From Petrosia ficiformis (taxonomy: Eukaryota > Porifera > Demospongiae > Haplosclerida > Petrosiidae), in assembly GCA_947044365.1 (NCBI GenBank), contig OX345638.1:7449201-7513200 (forward strand): 64,000 nt of DNA. The letters run 5' to 3'. Shown here in pieces: positions 13,726 through 26,298 of the stretch. Made by a program: the position numbers and the translations under genes. Each line of letters begins with the position of its first letter. The stretch's first letter is position 1. The notes under the pieces are model-generated. The model made no database searches and was not told the DNA's origin. It saw only the letters and a program-made list of their open reading frames with translations.

Positions 13726-14602
13726 TTTTTGGTTTGTCCTGTTTATCATAATCTTTAGTTTCATGGATTTGGCTTGCTTTTGCACTAGAGAGATTCAGTG
13801 GATGATGAGTGATATTTACATCCATGCAACAAGGGCAGTCACAAGAATTGATGGTACTAGATCCTGCCAGTATTTGGGAGTCCTTTGCTGGCTCTTCCTG
13901 GTTTATAACAAGGACCAATTTAAAAGTCAGAATGTACTAAATTTCTTTCTCTACTTCATGAGGATTGGACACTTCTAGCATGAAAAAAAAAATCATCATT
14001 GAATTACATTGAAATAATAAAATGTAAAATAATACATTACCTTTTTACAGAAACCAATGAAGCCATATGTTTTTTTCCACTGTGTCCAACAATAATATTG
14101 TTTTTAAACTTTCACCATCAATGTGTATATCATGCAACAAGGGTTCCTGAGGTAAGGAGGAAGGAACCTAATTACAAGGGGTCTTTGTATGCAAGGGGGA
14201 AAGGAAGGAGTATCTAATGATGGACAGCTCTGACGGAAGGACCAACTGGACAAATGGGATGTCCTATAGTAATGAAGGATCCTGAGAGTAAGAGGGAGCT
14301 GACAAAAGGGGTCTCGAGAAGAAAGGTACCGATGAAGTGTCTAGAGGGAAGTTAAAGCTTGCCGCCAAAGTACTACATATGAGCATGAGTGTCTTGTTCA
14401 CAAGCTGAGTGTCTTTTCTAGGACCATACTATTAGGGGAAAGAATAGCTTTATAGGGATTACATATATGCAATTGCTTCACCAACAAATACTGTAGGTTT
14501 TCTCAGCAGGAAATGCTCAAATGGGCTGCATGTCTTTCCATACTATGGTTTCCCGCAACAATGCATGGATTTTTTCCCTAAAGCAAAGTTTGTTCTAAGG
14601 AG
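13726..14602. other. Unassigned, then promoter flank of the 14.6-kb copy
   Basis: An open stretch at 13703-13978 (FWFVLFIIIFSFMDLACF) has no recognisable family and no splice context; I do not call it a gene. From about 14370 to 14602 the sequence is closely similar to 21000-21237, the flank of the intact MARVEL-like gene, so it is probably the duplicated promoter. Confidence 0.5.
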
Positions 14603-15378
14603 ATGTCTGAAACAGAAGTGAATGAAGGTGGTAATGGAGGACATGGTGGTGGAATAGAATTGGCCGAAATAAAGGCATACTTTATCCCTCGTTCAACAAT
14701 AAAAATCCACTCTTTTCAGTTCTTGCCAGGCGTAGTCGAATTTATTGCAAGAATAGCATTGATGGTAAGCCACGTATATAATTATAATTATAATAATAAT
14801 GCTTTGAACAGTTCAATTTTATATACTTATATGCATATGAGCATTATCTATCATCTCTTCAGGATAATATTTTCAATGTGGTGTTAGCTATCTGGCTATT
14901 GGTAGTAGCCATCTACTTGGGAAATTACGGTGCGCTTATTAAGAGTAAAAGAAATTATTTTGGTACTAGTGATTTCAAACACAGTAATAGCTACTGCAGC
15001 AAGTGTGTATATCACTGCAAAAATTAAATTGTTAAAATAGCAATTTTTGAGTTAGTACAGAATACACTGCAAAAAAATAAATTATTAAAATGACCATTTC
15101 ATTGGTTTTAGTGCAGTACAGTTCCATGGAATAGCATGAGTTTCAATTTAGTTTATCAATTGTCATAGAGAGTGATGTGGCTACATGCATGATGTTACTT
15201 TGACATAATGTGCACCAATATTTTGAAATATGAGTAGATAGCACTCTAAAATTATTGTGCTTCAACTGATCAAATATAATTATAACAAAGTAGCTATGGC
15301 ATTATGTATTCTGAGCAACAAACTAATTGTGCACTGACCAATAAATTAGCTATTTTAACTATTTTGTTTTTGTAGTCC

Positions 15379-15414
<36 letters not shown>

Positions 15415-15544
15415 TGATACATAATAATTATTATTTTATATCTAATAATTCTTTTTTTTCATTCAGTTTTTCACATTTTTAAGTTCTGCTGCATTCTATT
15501 TGCTCAATCTTTTGCATTGCATTCGATTTTGTCACAGGATCTGA
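14603..15544 (+). CDS. MARVEL-like protein lacking exon 2 (possible pseudogene)
   Basis: Exon 1 is 14603-14764 (54 codons, MSETEVNEGGNGGHGGGIEL), nearly identical to the intact paralogue. The following exon, 14863-15006 (144 nt, DNIFNVVLAIWLLVVAIYLG), corresponds to exon 3, and 15467-15544 (FFTFLSSAAFYLLNLLHCI, then stop) to a shortened exon 4. Exon 2, which carries the second membrane helix, is absent: only a 98-nt intron separates exons 1 and 3. All junctions are phase 0, so the product of 127 aa stays open with three hydrophobic segments. It could be a functional variant or a recent pseudogene; the intact frame keeps both options open. Confidence 0.6.
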
Positions 15545-15964
15545 AATACAGTTCTATAGCTCCAGCAATAATATTAATCATGATTTTAGTGCTATGGCTC
15601 CCACATTTGTTGTTACAAACTCCATTGACAACAAACATTTCTCTTAAAGTTTATATATTTTAGATGCATTCATGAACTTGTTATTAACATGCAGAGACAT
15701 GCATTTATCAGAATGAAATACTGTTTCTTTCTTTACTAATGTTCATAAACATTTACTATTAAAAGTAAAAGGTTATTTGTTTAATCCTGCTAGGTGCACT
15801 GTGTAAATTAATGGAGCCCTCGTTTGAGTTTAATACAATATTAATAATGTGCTCTTGAGACTATATCTATTATATATGGACTAATATATAAAGTAATGAA
15901 GAATGGAAATCCATAATTATTGAAAAGTTATTATAAGTAATTAAATTAATTTTACATGGGAATA
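15545..15964. other. Intergenic
   Basis: AT-rich; no gene or clear repeat structure seen. Confidence 0.5.
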
Positions 15965-16346
15965 CAGGGGCAGATACAGGATTTATTGTACGGTGGGGTT
16001 AATCTCGTCACGCATGGGGCGCCGCGCAAAATTTTAGCTAATTAATTATTCATAAAGGGCGTGTTAAATTAATTAACAAAAGAAAAACGGTCCTCTAACA
16101 CCGATTTCTGGAAGATGCGCCTTGGATGTTGTTAAATGAAAGCCTTCAAAATGTCTTCTACTGGAATTCTCTCCTGATAATGCATAGCTATCACAGCCAT
16201 GTCTGAAAAGTGTTCTTCTGTGAGTGAGGATGATGAGGATCGTGTGTAAGTCTTTCAAATTTTCAAATGTTTTTTGGGGGGATGGGGTTGCAACCCCACA
16301 AGCCCCCCTCATCAACCGAACCCCCACCCCCCTAAATCAGCCCTTG
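15965..16346. mobile_element. MITE with CAGGGGC / GCCCTTG ends
   Basis: The left end CAGGGGCAGATACAGG and the right end CTAAATCAGCCCTTG are imperfect inverted repeats of a common hAT-type MITE end. GAATA flanks both sides. The G-rich centre (TTTTTTGGGGGGATGGGG) lies near the right end. The open reading on the minus strand inside is not a gene. Confidence 0.65.
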
Positions 16347-16529
16347 GAATAATTAAACAATGACACTGATGTATATATTTTGCTAATAATATTCATACGT
16401 GAATGTTTTGTATAGTGCAAGCCATACACAATACACTCAGTGGGTTTCCCGCTATGAATGTGGTTTTTAATTTAAAATCATACAGTTTTGTGGTATTACA
16501 GCTATTTGGATAGCTAATGAAATAGTTGT
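16347..16529. other. Intergenic
   Basis: Nothing recognised. Confidence 0.4.
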
Positions 16530-16606
16530 CTTGAGAGGTAGAAGTGGCTTATAGTAGAGCAGAAAATGGAGAAAACCAATGTACTGCCGAGTTGCTTTAT
16601 CCTAAT
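16530..16606 (+). pseudogene. Exon-1 relic of the MARVEL-like family
   Basis: Plus-strand reading EVEVAYSRAENGENQCTAEL aligns with VEEAVYTREENGENQWTVKT of the other copies. No start codon, splice sites or further exons follow. Confidence 0.5.
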
Positions 16607-17167
16607 AGAAGGTGTGGTGCAATTACGCCTAATTGTGCTCGTTTTTTCCATTCGGAGAACATCAGAGAGTTAGAATGCTCTCAAGAACATAGTGATGTAA
16701 GTGTGTATTAAAGATGATGGAACCAGCATGTAATGGCTGATTCAGTTTAAGTAGCTCCAACTGAACTCGTCCGCTAGGACATAAGCGGTAGACTACACCC
16801 ATTATGGGAAACCTATTCGGCAGGCTTTGCACGCCTAAAGGTACAGGTCTGGCTACGCCTATGGCTATATACGAGATTCTGGCTTGCGAGACCAATTTCT
16901 AGTTTCACCCATTTCATTTCAACTACGTGTTCAAAACACAGAACTGTTTTCTTGTTAAAATCGCTGCACTTAGGAATGATGTACTCTTAGTAGGACTTGG
17001 AGTGTAAGTTTTTAAGCAGACGTACACACACATATATAATGTAACCTCAATATAATAATTGTTATTACAGTCAAATATTGTCTGTAGTTATTTTCTTGTC
17101 AGTGACTGAATTGTTTTTGTTTCTGAAATCACACTTGTAGCAAGGGTTTTGCACTGTGAGTGCAACT

Positions 17168-17301
17168 GTGTTGACCAATAAATTAGTTATTTTAACAAGT
17201 TTGTTTTTAGAGTGCGGAGTGAAGCAACTCTGTGTTTTGACAGTCCATTGGTTTTCTCCATTTTCCTCTCTAGTATAAACCGCTTCTTCTACTACAGACA
17301 T
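17168..17301 (-). pseudogene. Exon-1 relic cut by a small MITE
   Basis: Minus strand MSVVEEAVYTREENGENQWT then VKTQSCFTPHS, beginning at ATG 17301-17299. At about 17212 the exon is interrupted by the short element with TTGTTAAAATAACTAATTTA, leaving no downstream exon. Confidence 0.65.
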
Positions 17302-17848
17302 CTCCTATTCAGTCTTCAGAAAATAACTTCATGCAGTTTAGATCAAGAAGTACATTGAATCCACATAGTAGTGCAGACAAAACGTATGTAGCTATAAAGT
17401 CAATGTTGATTAGTATTCTTGCTAGATAATGTTTACAAGTAGTAATTTAATCTTGATCTGTATTGACTAGTATATGGTAATAAGAAATTGTATAAACCAC
17501 AAACATGTAATTAAATTCATACCTTTCAAAACTTGGTACACATAATGTCATAGTAACGTCATGCATGACAACTGACAAACTAAACTGAAACTCATGCTAT
17601 TGCATGCAACTGAACTAACCAATAAAATGGTTATTTTAATGATTTTTATGGCAAGATACAATTACATGCACTTTAGTATAAATTATATTAAATGTTTGAC
17701 AGGAGTACACAGCACTTTAAAATTATAGTGCTTCAATTATAATTATACAGCATACAAAGCATCTGTGGTATAAGATGTATGTATGCTGAACAACCAACTA
17801 TAAATTGTTAAATCCTTAAGCTTGCAACTATACTAACCACTAATTAGT
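17302..17848. other. Intergenic with MITE copies
   Basis: No gene. A short element (AACCAATAAAATGGTTATTT) lies near 17615. Confidence 0.5.
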
Positions 17849-17930
17849 TATTTCAACTATTTTGTTTTTGCAGTACATGCTCAACAATAGCAATTGGTGA
17901 GCATGTATGTACTGCAAAAACAAAATAATA
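17849..17930. repeat. Fold-back made of two opposed MITE copies
   Basis: TTTTGTTTTTGCAGTACATG, CTCA, a short loop, then TGAGCATG and its inverse. The arms are about 35 bp with small differences. Confidence 0.8.
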
Positions 17931-18350
17931 CAAAGCAGTATGTCACTCTATATATTAATACCATATATACTGAAGTACTATCTTGTTATCATATAATCAT
18001 AATATAACGTGTTCACTATCACTTGTAAAACAGTAAAGTACATGTCAACAAATGGTTGAAATTTCTTGAAAACCTGCAACCTCATAATTTAACCTCATAA
18101 TTTAATCTACCAAGAAACACTACAAAACATTGTTTTGACAATATACACATATATACATATACGTATTATATGTATACATGTATGTGATTATAGTAGGTAC
18201 AAAGTATGTATAATAACATGAACATGCTTATAGCCACAACCAGTGCTCATGACAAAGTTATTCTTTGCAACTGCACTAAAGAGTGGTTTTACTGGTACAG
18301 TGACATACTGCTTTGTACTTGTGTCTATCTGTTACAATATACTCCTACAG

Positions 18351-18660
18351 GTTATTGTAGTTGGCTGTCATAGACAAAGCTGATAAGTTTTGTGCCAGAA
18401 TTGCAAAACTCACCTGTTTTGTACTTCTGTCTATTATCTGTGTTTATTATTATAATATACTCCTACAGGTTATTGTAGTTGGCTGTCATAGACAAAGCTG
18501 ATAAGTTTTGTGCCAGAATTGCAAAACTCACCTGTTTTGTACTTCTGTCTATTATCTGTGTTTATTATTATAATATACTCCTACAGGTTATTGTTCTGAT
18601 AATAATTTACATTTTGTGCCACACATGCACTATCAAATGTGGTGCAAAATGGTGGTATCA
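18351..18660 (+). pseudogene. Exon-2 relics of the MARVEL-like family, tandem 118-bp units
   Basis: Three acceptor-like starts TCCTACAGGTTATTGT at 18351, 18469 and 18587 are 118 bp apart. The first two contain GCTGTCATAGACAAAGCTGA (AVIDKADKF), equivalent to SAAVIDKASEF in exon 2 of the intact gene. The third diverges. The sequence continues collinearly with 680-1060. Confidence 0.6.
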
Positions 18661-19049
18661 TCAACTGTTTTTTTATTCTTGTGTTGGCTATGATATCTAA
18701 TATGTACATATGTATATTGCAAATATAACCTAAGCTGCGCTACATCAGATTATTCATAGTAGTATATAAAGTTCTCTTTCTTGCATTTATATTTCTAAGG
18801 AAGAATCTACTATCTATGAATACAGAGATTGCGACGTAAATACCTTCATGGAATGCTGCACATCATTTTATTGTCATATTAGCTCATTATAATATAATTT
18901 GAATGAAGAGACCTATCTTTGTGGTTATTACATTCATAATATAATACCAATTCATTATTATAAGTAAAATGATGGTGTATTAATTGTAATAAACAGTGGA
19001 AGTGTATAATAATAATGAAAGTACAAGTAATCTATACAATGATAACTGA

Positions 19050-19660
19050 TATCTATTGCTATGCATAATCGAATGCGTCTACACTACATTGGTTTTGGAT
19101 TCTGTGAAAATCGATGTGGGAACAGTAGTGCTACCATCAGGATTAATATTATCACCTTTGCTGCTTGATGGCTTGGGTAGTAAATAAAATGCCATCCAGG
19201 TTGTGAGAAAATCAATGCAATACAGGTTACGAGAATATTGAACCCAATGGCACTTAATAATGTGAAAAACTGAATTGAAGAAGAGAATGAATGAATATAT
19301 AATAATTATAATAATTAGACACTGCAGCTGTTGTTGTTTTTGAATGTTTATCATTTTCATTTCCCAAGTTGATGGCAACTGTAAACAACCACAGAGCAGA
19401 CACCACATTGAATATAATATCCTAAAGACATGATAATTTCATAACATTAGTAAAAACTGTTGGAATTGAATGGTTCAAATTTAAAGCAGAATGATCTATC
19501 ATAGAAAATTAAAATTACACCTCAATATAAGCTTACCACTGTGAGTGCAGGAATATGCGTCCAATGCACCGAAGATTTAGTAATCGTATATAGATATGAT
19601 GAATATTGATTCATAAATAAATGCTACCAAAGCTGACACCAGTGCTCATGCTGCAGCGGT
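19050..19660 (-). pseudogene. MARVEL-like pseudogene, second duplicate
   Basis: Minus-strand exon 4 (19270-19079; FDFLTTWMAFYLLPKPSSSK) and exon 3 (about 19425-19325) are nearly identical to the copy at 1062-1550. A one-base deletion (TTGCATTGATTTTC versus TTGCATTCGATTTTC) frameshifts exon 4 close to its start. Exon 2 is scrambled: 19560-19660 contains an insertion between TCCAATGC and GCTGACACCAG. It abuts the CBM-like pseudogene directly, without the transposon seen in the first block. Confidence 0.7.
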
Positions 19661-19729
19661 CTGTGAATTACGATAAGCTTGTTGATCATTTTTCAAATCA
19701 GGCGAGGTTTTCAAACACGTCCCTCAACT

Positions 19730-20475
19730 ATGAAGATTCTCCTAGCTATAATACTGTGTACCAATTTACTAGTTCTTCTAAAAGGTCTGGAGGCTATTGA
19801 GGTGACTATATATACAAGCAGAAGATGGTGCAAGTACTACAGCAGAAAAGAATTACCGAAGTGGAACAACAAATGGTCTAGCAGTATTATATATATACTG
19901 AAGCAAGGTGGAACACTGGACTTGATGTTTGAATTTTCGGAAATGAAACATGTGAGATGCAAGTGGCTGATATATTATACAGCAACGATGGTATGTCAGA
20001 CAAACTGTCTATCTTCCTGAATAAAAGAAGCATCGCAGAGGTTATAACAAGGGCAGACAGTCAGAATGGGTTCCTGTGGAATCAATTTTTAAGCACCGGT
20101 CCAGTGGGAAATTCAGCAGAAACTAGAGAAGGAGTTTATAATCTAACAGTAAATGCTACAAGTGCAGATGAGTATGGTGTTGAAATAGATAGTGTGTCGC
20201 TACTGCTAATGAACTGCAGTAATGCAACAAAAGTGAAGATCCACAGAATTGGATATATCTATTATGAACACCAAATTTGTACATGTGAGACTGAAAACAT
20301 TAAACACAGTTTTACAAACTATGAGAAAAGTATTATAGCAATCACCTGTGTTACCTGTGTGATTACTCTCATAGTGCAAGTCACAGTGCACATAGGAATA
20401 GTAATTCTTAAAAAGAAATGTTCAAAGAACCAAGATCCTGATCAAAAAAGGTATCACTTGATGAAAGAAAAATAA
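19730..20475 (+). pseudogene. CBM-like membrane protein, broken duplicate
   Basis: Start MKILLAIILCTNLLVLLKGL corresponds to the intact gene at 7944. TA-rich insertions (ACTATATATACAAGC; GTATTATATATATACTG) and a small deletion near 19935 shift the frame. From 19957 the frame is restored as MQVADILYSNDGMSDKLSIF through the membrane helix. The cytoplasmic tail is truncated (ends HLMKEK) and lacks the ELIP repeats. Confidence 0.8.
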
Positions 20476-21237
20476 GGATGCATTTATAAGTGACTCTTTG
20501 TACCTTTCATGCACATTATATAATCTTTTTAATTGGCTATAAAAGTTGCTATTTGCTCTTTATGGAATAATAATTATAATAAATATTACAAAGCAAAAAG
20601 AGTATGCAACAAGAAGTCATTATTCATGCTATTAGACACCTGCATGCAGTATGCAGCTAAGTAACTTCAAACAAGACAATTGCACACTTTTAGCCCAATT
20701 TCATTGGTTGGCCGGAACAGGATCATCTCCCTTTCTTGATGAGTCATTAAGAGGAACCATTGTGGTAGTGAGGAGCTTTTTCCACTGTGTACAACGATTG
20801 CTTAAATTTAGTTTGAAACGACCAACTATCTTTTTACCTGCACCATTTTCATATAATTATCCTTCCCGTTCTTTTTTGTGTTTGTCAAATTTAAATCTAT
20901 TGTTTTGTTATTTAAGTTACAGTAAAATCATGTGTTAATCTTATGACATTAAACTATGCATTATATTACAATCATGTAAAGTCATTACATTCTAATTTTG
21001 AGGACATTGTGAATGTGAACAGAATTTACATATGAGCACGAGTTTCTTGTTCATAAGGTGAGTGTCCTTTCTGGATCATACCAATAAGGGGAAGAATAGC
21101 TTTATAGGGTTTACATATTAATAAGTTTATACTGTAAGTTTTCTCAGCAGGAAATGGTCAAATGGGCTGTCTTCCCATATATGGTTTCCCGCAACAATGC
21201 TCCCTAAAGTAAAGTTGTCGAAAGTTGTTCTAAGGAG
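20476..21237. promoter_or_regulatory. 5' flank of the intact MARVEL-like gene
   Basis: No gene. Bases 21000-21237 are shared with 14370-14602, upstream of the second copy, including TTTCTCAGCAGGAAATG and GTTTCCCGCAACAATGC. Conservation upstream of both starts suggests promoter or 5'UTR. Confidence 0.5.
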
Positions 21238-23429
21238 ATGTCTGAAACAGAAGTGAATGAAGGTGGTAATGGAGGACATGGCGGTGGAATAGAATTAGCC
21301 GAAATAAAGGCATACTTTACCCCTCGTTCAACAATAAAAATCCACTCTTTTCAGTTCTTGCCAGGCATAGTGGAATTTATTGCAAGAATAGCATTGATGG
21401 TAAGCCACATATATAATTACAATTATAATGATACATAAATACTTCTATAGGTCATTCTTTTGATTGTATTTGCCACTAGTGCAGCTGTGATTGACAAAGC
21501 TAGTGAGTTTCAGGATCTTGATGATATCGATAGTGAGTATATGAGTACACAAACCGCTGCAGCATTTGCACTTGTGGGAGCCTTTATAGCATTTCTTCAT
21601 GAGCTGATATTCTTTATATATGCACGTTTACTGGATCTTCAGTTTATGGAAAAACTTCGCATTCCTATACTCATTGGAGTAAGTTAATTTGTGTTCTGTT
21701 TAGTTAACTAAAGCTCATTCACATTCACCACCTCAGAAAAATGTTCATTACTTTAGTTTGAATTTGCCAACAATCTTTTCAAGTTACTTGCACCATTTTC
21801 ACGTAATTATCCTTCTTGTTCTTTTTTGGGTTGTCACTTCATGTAAGGATAGTATTGTAGCTATATTACCCTAACAAACTACTTATAATTTCATGCTTGA
21901 ATGAGAAGAATTGCATTCTGATATATGCCTAACATATACTTCTTAAACCATACAAGACTATAATTATAAATGTAACATTACTTTGTGACTCCTTTTATGA
22001 AGTATATAACAGTCCTTTTTTGTGTATTTCAAATTTCAATCCATTGCATTTACATTATAATCCTTAAACTATACACTATAGTACATATAAGTTATTGAGT
22101 TACAGTATAATGTATTAACCTTATGACATTAAACTATACATATAAAGTCATCTCATCCTAATTTTGAGGTCATTGTGAATGTGGACAAACCCTATAAGTA
22201 AAGCCATTTTAGTAAAAAAAATATTCATAGTTAACTACAACTATATACAATTAAATGTTTTTCAGTAGGCATTGCTATCAAAAGTTAACAAATTATAACT
22301 ATAATTATTATAGGTATGTTGTACACTTACTAAAATCGAATGGCCAATGTAAAGACAAGAGCTTATTAAAAGTTGTCATTATTGTCGTACACTGATAACA
22401 CATACTGTATGCAAACAACGCCATATTATAAAGAGGTGTGACTGAGAGCACAAATGTAAATGGTGATTTTCTAAATGGATACTAACAGACATTGTGGACA
22501 TTATGAAATGCATTAGCCTCTTCGTCTTATGCATATGCTCTTAAATGATTAATTTCGAGTTATTGTGTTTAGAAGACTTTTATAAAGACTTTTTTTAATT
22601 GCATGACTGACAGACAAAACCAATTGCTTAACCCTCATTGCATGGTGTAATAATTATTGAAAGCACTTACTCCAGCTCTCCATTCATTTCTGCATAATTT
22701 AACTTTTAGGATATGACCTTCCATGCTGCGTCAGCTGTCTGGATGTTTGCTGTGGCAATCAGTTTATCTTACTATTCTGACTTTGTAAGAAATCAGAGTC
22801 CTAGGGGAAGAGATCTATTGAATGAGTTGTCAGACACAATGTCAGCTGATGCAGTGAGCAATATAAATTATACATTATAATGTATATATGTAGGACAATT
22901 CTGGAAGCACCATGGGCAGTTATATTGGTTGGTTTTCTATGATATAACCAGTGTTGTAATAAATACACTAATAATGTCATTTTATATAGTTATAATTTCC
23001 TTTAAAGTTTTTTTGTTACCTATAAATATCAGGAAAATCATTTTCATTGGTCCAAGCATCAAAATGCCCTTCCATTCAAAAGGGACATTCACGATCAACG
23101 TCCTTTAAAATGGAAAAGATGTTTGATGCTTGGACCAAGAATTTGAAGCAACTGTTCCAGACTGTATTTCACCCATAGGACATAGGGATGAGACTATCTC
23201 TTAACATGGAATATATAATGCTATTGTATATTGAATTTTAATTTTTTTTCTATTTTTTCAGTTTTTTATGTTCGTAAGTGTCTTTGTGTTTGCTTTCCTC
23301 ATTATTTGGATGATTCTTTACCTGGTGTTGAATTGGGATCTGAAAGACAGTACCTCCGTCAACATAGATGATAATTCTTACGTTGATCCTCCAACATCTG
23401 GTGTCACTCAATACCCATACCCTTCATAA
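21238..23429 (+). CDS. MARVEL/synaptogyrin-like four-helix membrane protein
   Basis: Four exons, all phase 0: 21238-21399, 21451-21678, 22710-22853, 23262-23429; product 233 aa. The N-terminus is Gly-rich (NEGGNGGHGGGIEL), followed by helix 1 (FLPGIVEFIARIALM continuing VILLIVFATSAAVI), helix 2 (AAAFALVGAFIAFLHELIF), helix 3 (AASAVWMFAVAISLSYY) and helix 4 (FFMFVSVFVFAFLIIWMIL). The short cytoplasmic tail is acidic and Tyr/Pro-rich (NSYVDPPTSGVTQYPYPS). Four helices with both ends cytoplasmic and a helix-1 start after a short basic segment fit the MARVEL superfamily (synaptogyrin, synaptophysin, occludin), which acts in vesicle and junction membranes. Assignment is by topology only. It is the sole complete member of the cluster. 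Confidence 0.75.
23048..23138. repeat. Fold-back MITE in intron 3 of the MARVEL-like gene
   Basis: TTGGTCCAAGCATCAAA and its reverse complement TTTGATGCTTGGACCAA bound a 91-bp segment; the inner arms (CCATTC...GGAAAAG region) also pair partially. Confidence 0.85.
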
Positions 23430-26298
23430 GACAATCAAGTATTTGTAAGCAAAAAGATTTATTTTTTTCAGTATAGCTATGTAGAGTGACACACTTATAT
23501 TGTAAGACCATTATATATTAGCTTATCCTACATCTTTCATTAGGTTTCTTTGATTTCAGCGATAAAATTAGTAACTGTATTAGCAAAAATACTCGGAGAT
23601 TACTATTTTTAACACTTTTTAAATTTTCTTGTGAAATATAATCATTTTTTAAATGGTATAATGATTGGCCTCATTAGTAGCTGTGGATGGACAGTTATAA
23701 TAATCGCTTAATAACTTCATGGTGTAACTGTATACAGATTTAACATTACAAGAGAGTGCATTAATGCCATCATTACTTGGTTCATAACAGAAAAATGATT
23801 GTTGTGATTTAGTTACATATACACTGTAGGTTATTTAGACTATTATTTGGTTACTTGAGTTTCAATACAATAATCATAATATGCTATGATTTCCTTTTGT
23901 GCTAGGTAATGTTTACAAGCAATAGTTTATTTCATTTGATCTATATTGACTAGTATATAAAGTACATGCTGTAACAAATAATAGTAACAAAAACAGTACA
24001 ATATACTTTAAACATGTGAATTACATGTACTACCTTCTGGAATATCTGTACATCGGATGTTATTTGCTATTATAAGTACAGATTCATGTACATAATTATG
24101 TGTAACATATTTTGTGTTCACAGATGTTAGCATTGGAATGATAATAGTACACCACAGGTTACACCTATATAATACTATACTATAGTATTGTAGTATTATA
24201 GTACTTTAGTCAAAGATCAAATGAAACTAGTACTTGTAAATATTAGCTAACTAGTAGGAAAAACAAATCAGCATTGAGGAAAATAGAAACTCCTGTAGCC
24301 AACTGAGGGTTAAAATAGCCATTATGTTTTACAGTGCAGTGTATTTAGTAGTTAAGTACTAGTAACAACACCCTTTAAGTGCTATATGTTTTTTAATGTG
24401 ACATGAGGGTGGGACATAAAAGTCGAGATTACATAATCTATGAGTAAACCAAGTAATTGAGACCTTTATTGACACCACCCAAGTACCCACATCAAATACA
24501 TACTACACTGTAAAGGTGTTATATATCAGTGTTTTATTGCAATCCACACATGCATTACATAAGTGCTGCCATTTATGCCTTTCCTGCAATCTCATTGGCA
24601 TTCAACATAGATAGAAGGATGTTTGGTATAATTTTTGTACTAAAATACGTTTCTGGAATTTAATATTTCCAGCACTACAACAAACCAAACTAAATTTCTT
24701 TATCTACTTTGCAAGGACTGGTTGACAGAGTTTTGTTCAAAGTCATTAACATTAGTTGTAGGAGGAATTTAGTGGAATTTGTGGAATTTTAACTACAACA
24801 ACAAACAGTCTATTGACTTCTGTTGTGCTTCATATTTAATGAGTGCATTCAAATTAGTGATCTTTTAGTTAACTATAACTAAAACCCATTTTAGCAAGGC
24901 ATTGTGAACTATAACTAAATTATAGTAAACCAAACAAAATTAATCACATTATAGTAATTAGTGTTTTGTGGTATTTACTTATATGGGTACATGTGTGGGC
25001 TAACATATTATTATTATATTGATGCCATACATTGTACATGGCACAATGTAGTCACCTCCATATAAGACAGTAATCTGGGGAAATTCACAAATTTGTTATT
25101 CAATATATACAGACTGTTGTGATAACAGTTAATATCAAATGACAACTCTCTAGATGTATATTGCTAACAGCATTGGGACAAGTATATATAAGTGTCCTGA
25201 ATACAGGGGTGTCCTCATTTCAGGGGTAAATTTATATTATAAAGCATGGTTTGGGACATTTGTAGGTGTCCTTAATAGAGGGGTGTCCTCATTTCAGGAA
25301 GTCCTCAATAGAGGGGTTTCACTGTATTGTATACAAGCTATTCATTGTGTTAGGAGTAGTGTTATTTCAGTTAACTATAACTATAACTAAATTACAAGTC
25401 TACTGCAATAACTATAACTAACTAAAATAAAAAATGGCCAATAATGGGCCCTTTTAGTTAGTTAACTAAAACTAAAACCCTTTTAGTAAGGCTAATATTG
25501 TATTAAACTATAACTAAACTAAAATTGTGATAAACTATAACTACAAGTGCTTAGGAGGTGTATATAACCAGATATACCACCTCCTATGGAGGAGGTTAAT
25601 GTGGATTAACCTAAGGTCTGTATACGTAAGGCTGAGGAGTATACCAACATAAACTTCTCAACACAAGCAGGTGGTATATATGGCATCGAAACATTGTTTA
25701 TATAATATTATAATTTAACAATTGAAGTTTTGATGAGATGTATAAATATATATGGTGCTGATTCGTGCAGCAGTTGCATTACATCATACATGCTAGGTAT
25801 ATAGTATCGTTGTAAGGGTTGTAATGTATATATACTATAAGGGTGGGTGGGTTGTGGTTTTTTTTTACTATTAATTAATAGTAGTGATTGCTACCCACTC
25901 CCCTGGAGTTAATCATGCATATTAAATAATAGTCTCTATTTATTAGTCTGTGGTCATTAATTCCATTGTCAGTCACTAACAACTATAAAGAAATAATGTC
26001 CTTCACTAGCTCAAATGGTAGCATAGTATAATAATTATACAGACAGTTTGGATTAGCTAAACTTGACAATACCATATGTAGGCATGCATTCATTCCGAGG
26101 TAATAATTTAATGTGTTCATTTATGAGATAGATAGCTATACATTTCCATTTAAAAGTGTTAATTATTATATATTATAAGTAAAAACATGAATATAATAAT
26201 AATAATAATAATAATAATATTTAGTGATAATAAAATCATCTGTATGAGTAATAAAATGGAACACAACACACATAAAATTTATAAAAATGGTTTCATTG
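23430..26298. other. Intergenic, repeat-rich
   Basis: No gene is supportable. Contents include a MITE at about 25190-25330 (AGGGGTGTCCTCATTTCAGG in two orientations or copies), degenerate units of the AACTATAACTAAAACC repeat at 24860-24930 and 25360-25560, a CACCTCCTATGGAGGAGGT palindrome near 25580, and a short AAT run near 26200. Confidence 0.6.

Noticed and set aside
13703..13978. Small membrane protein ORF
   Set aside because: Begins in the right end of a repeat element, has no family resemblance, conserved copy or splice context.
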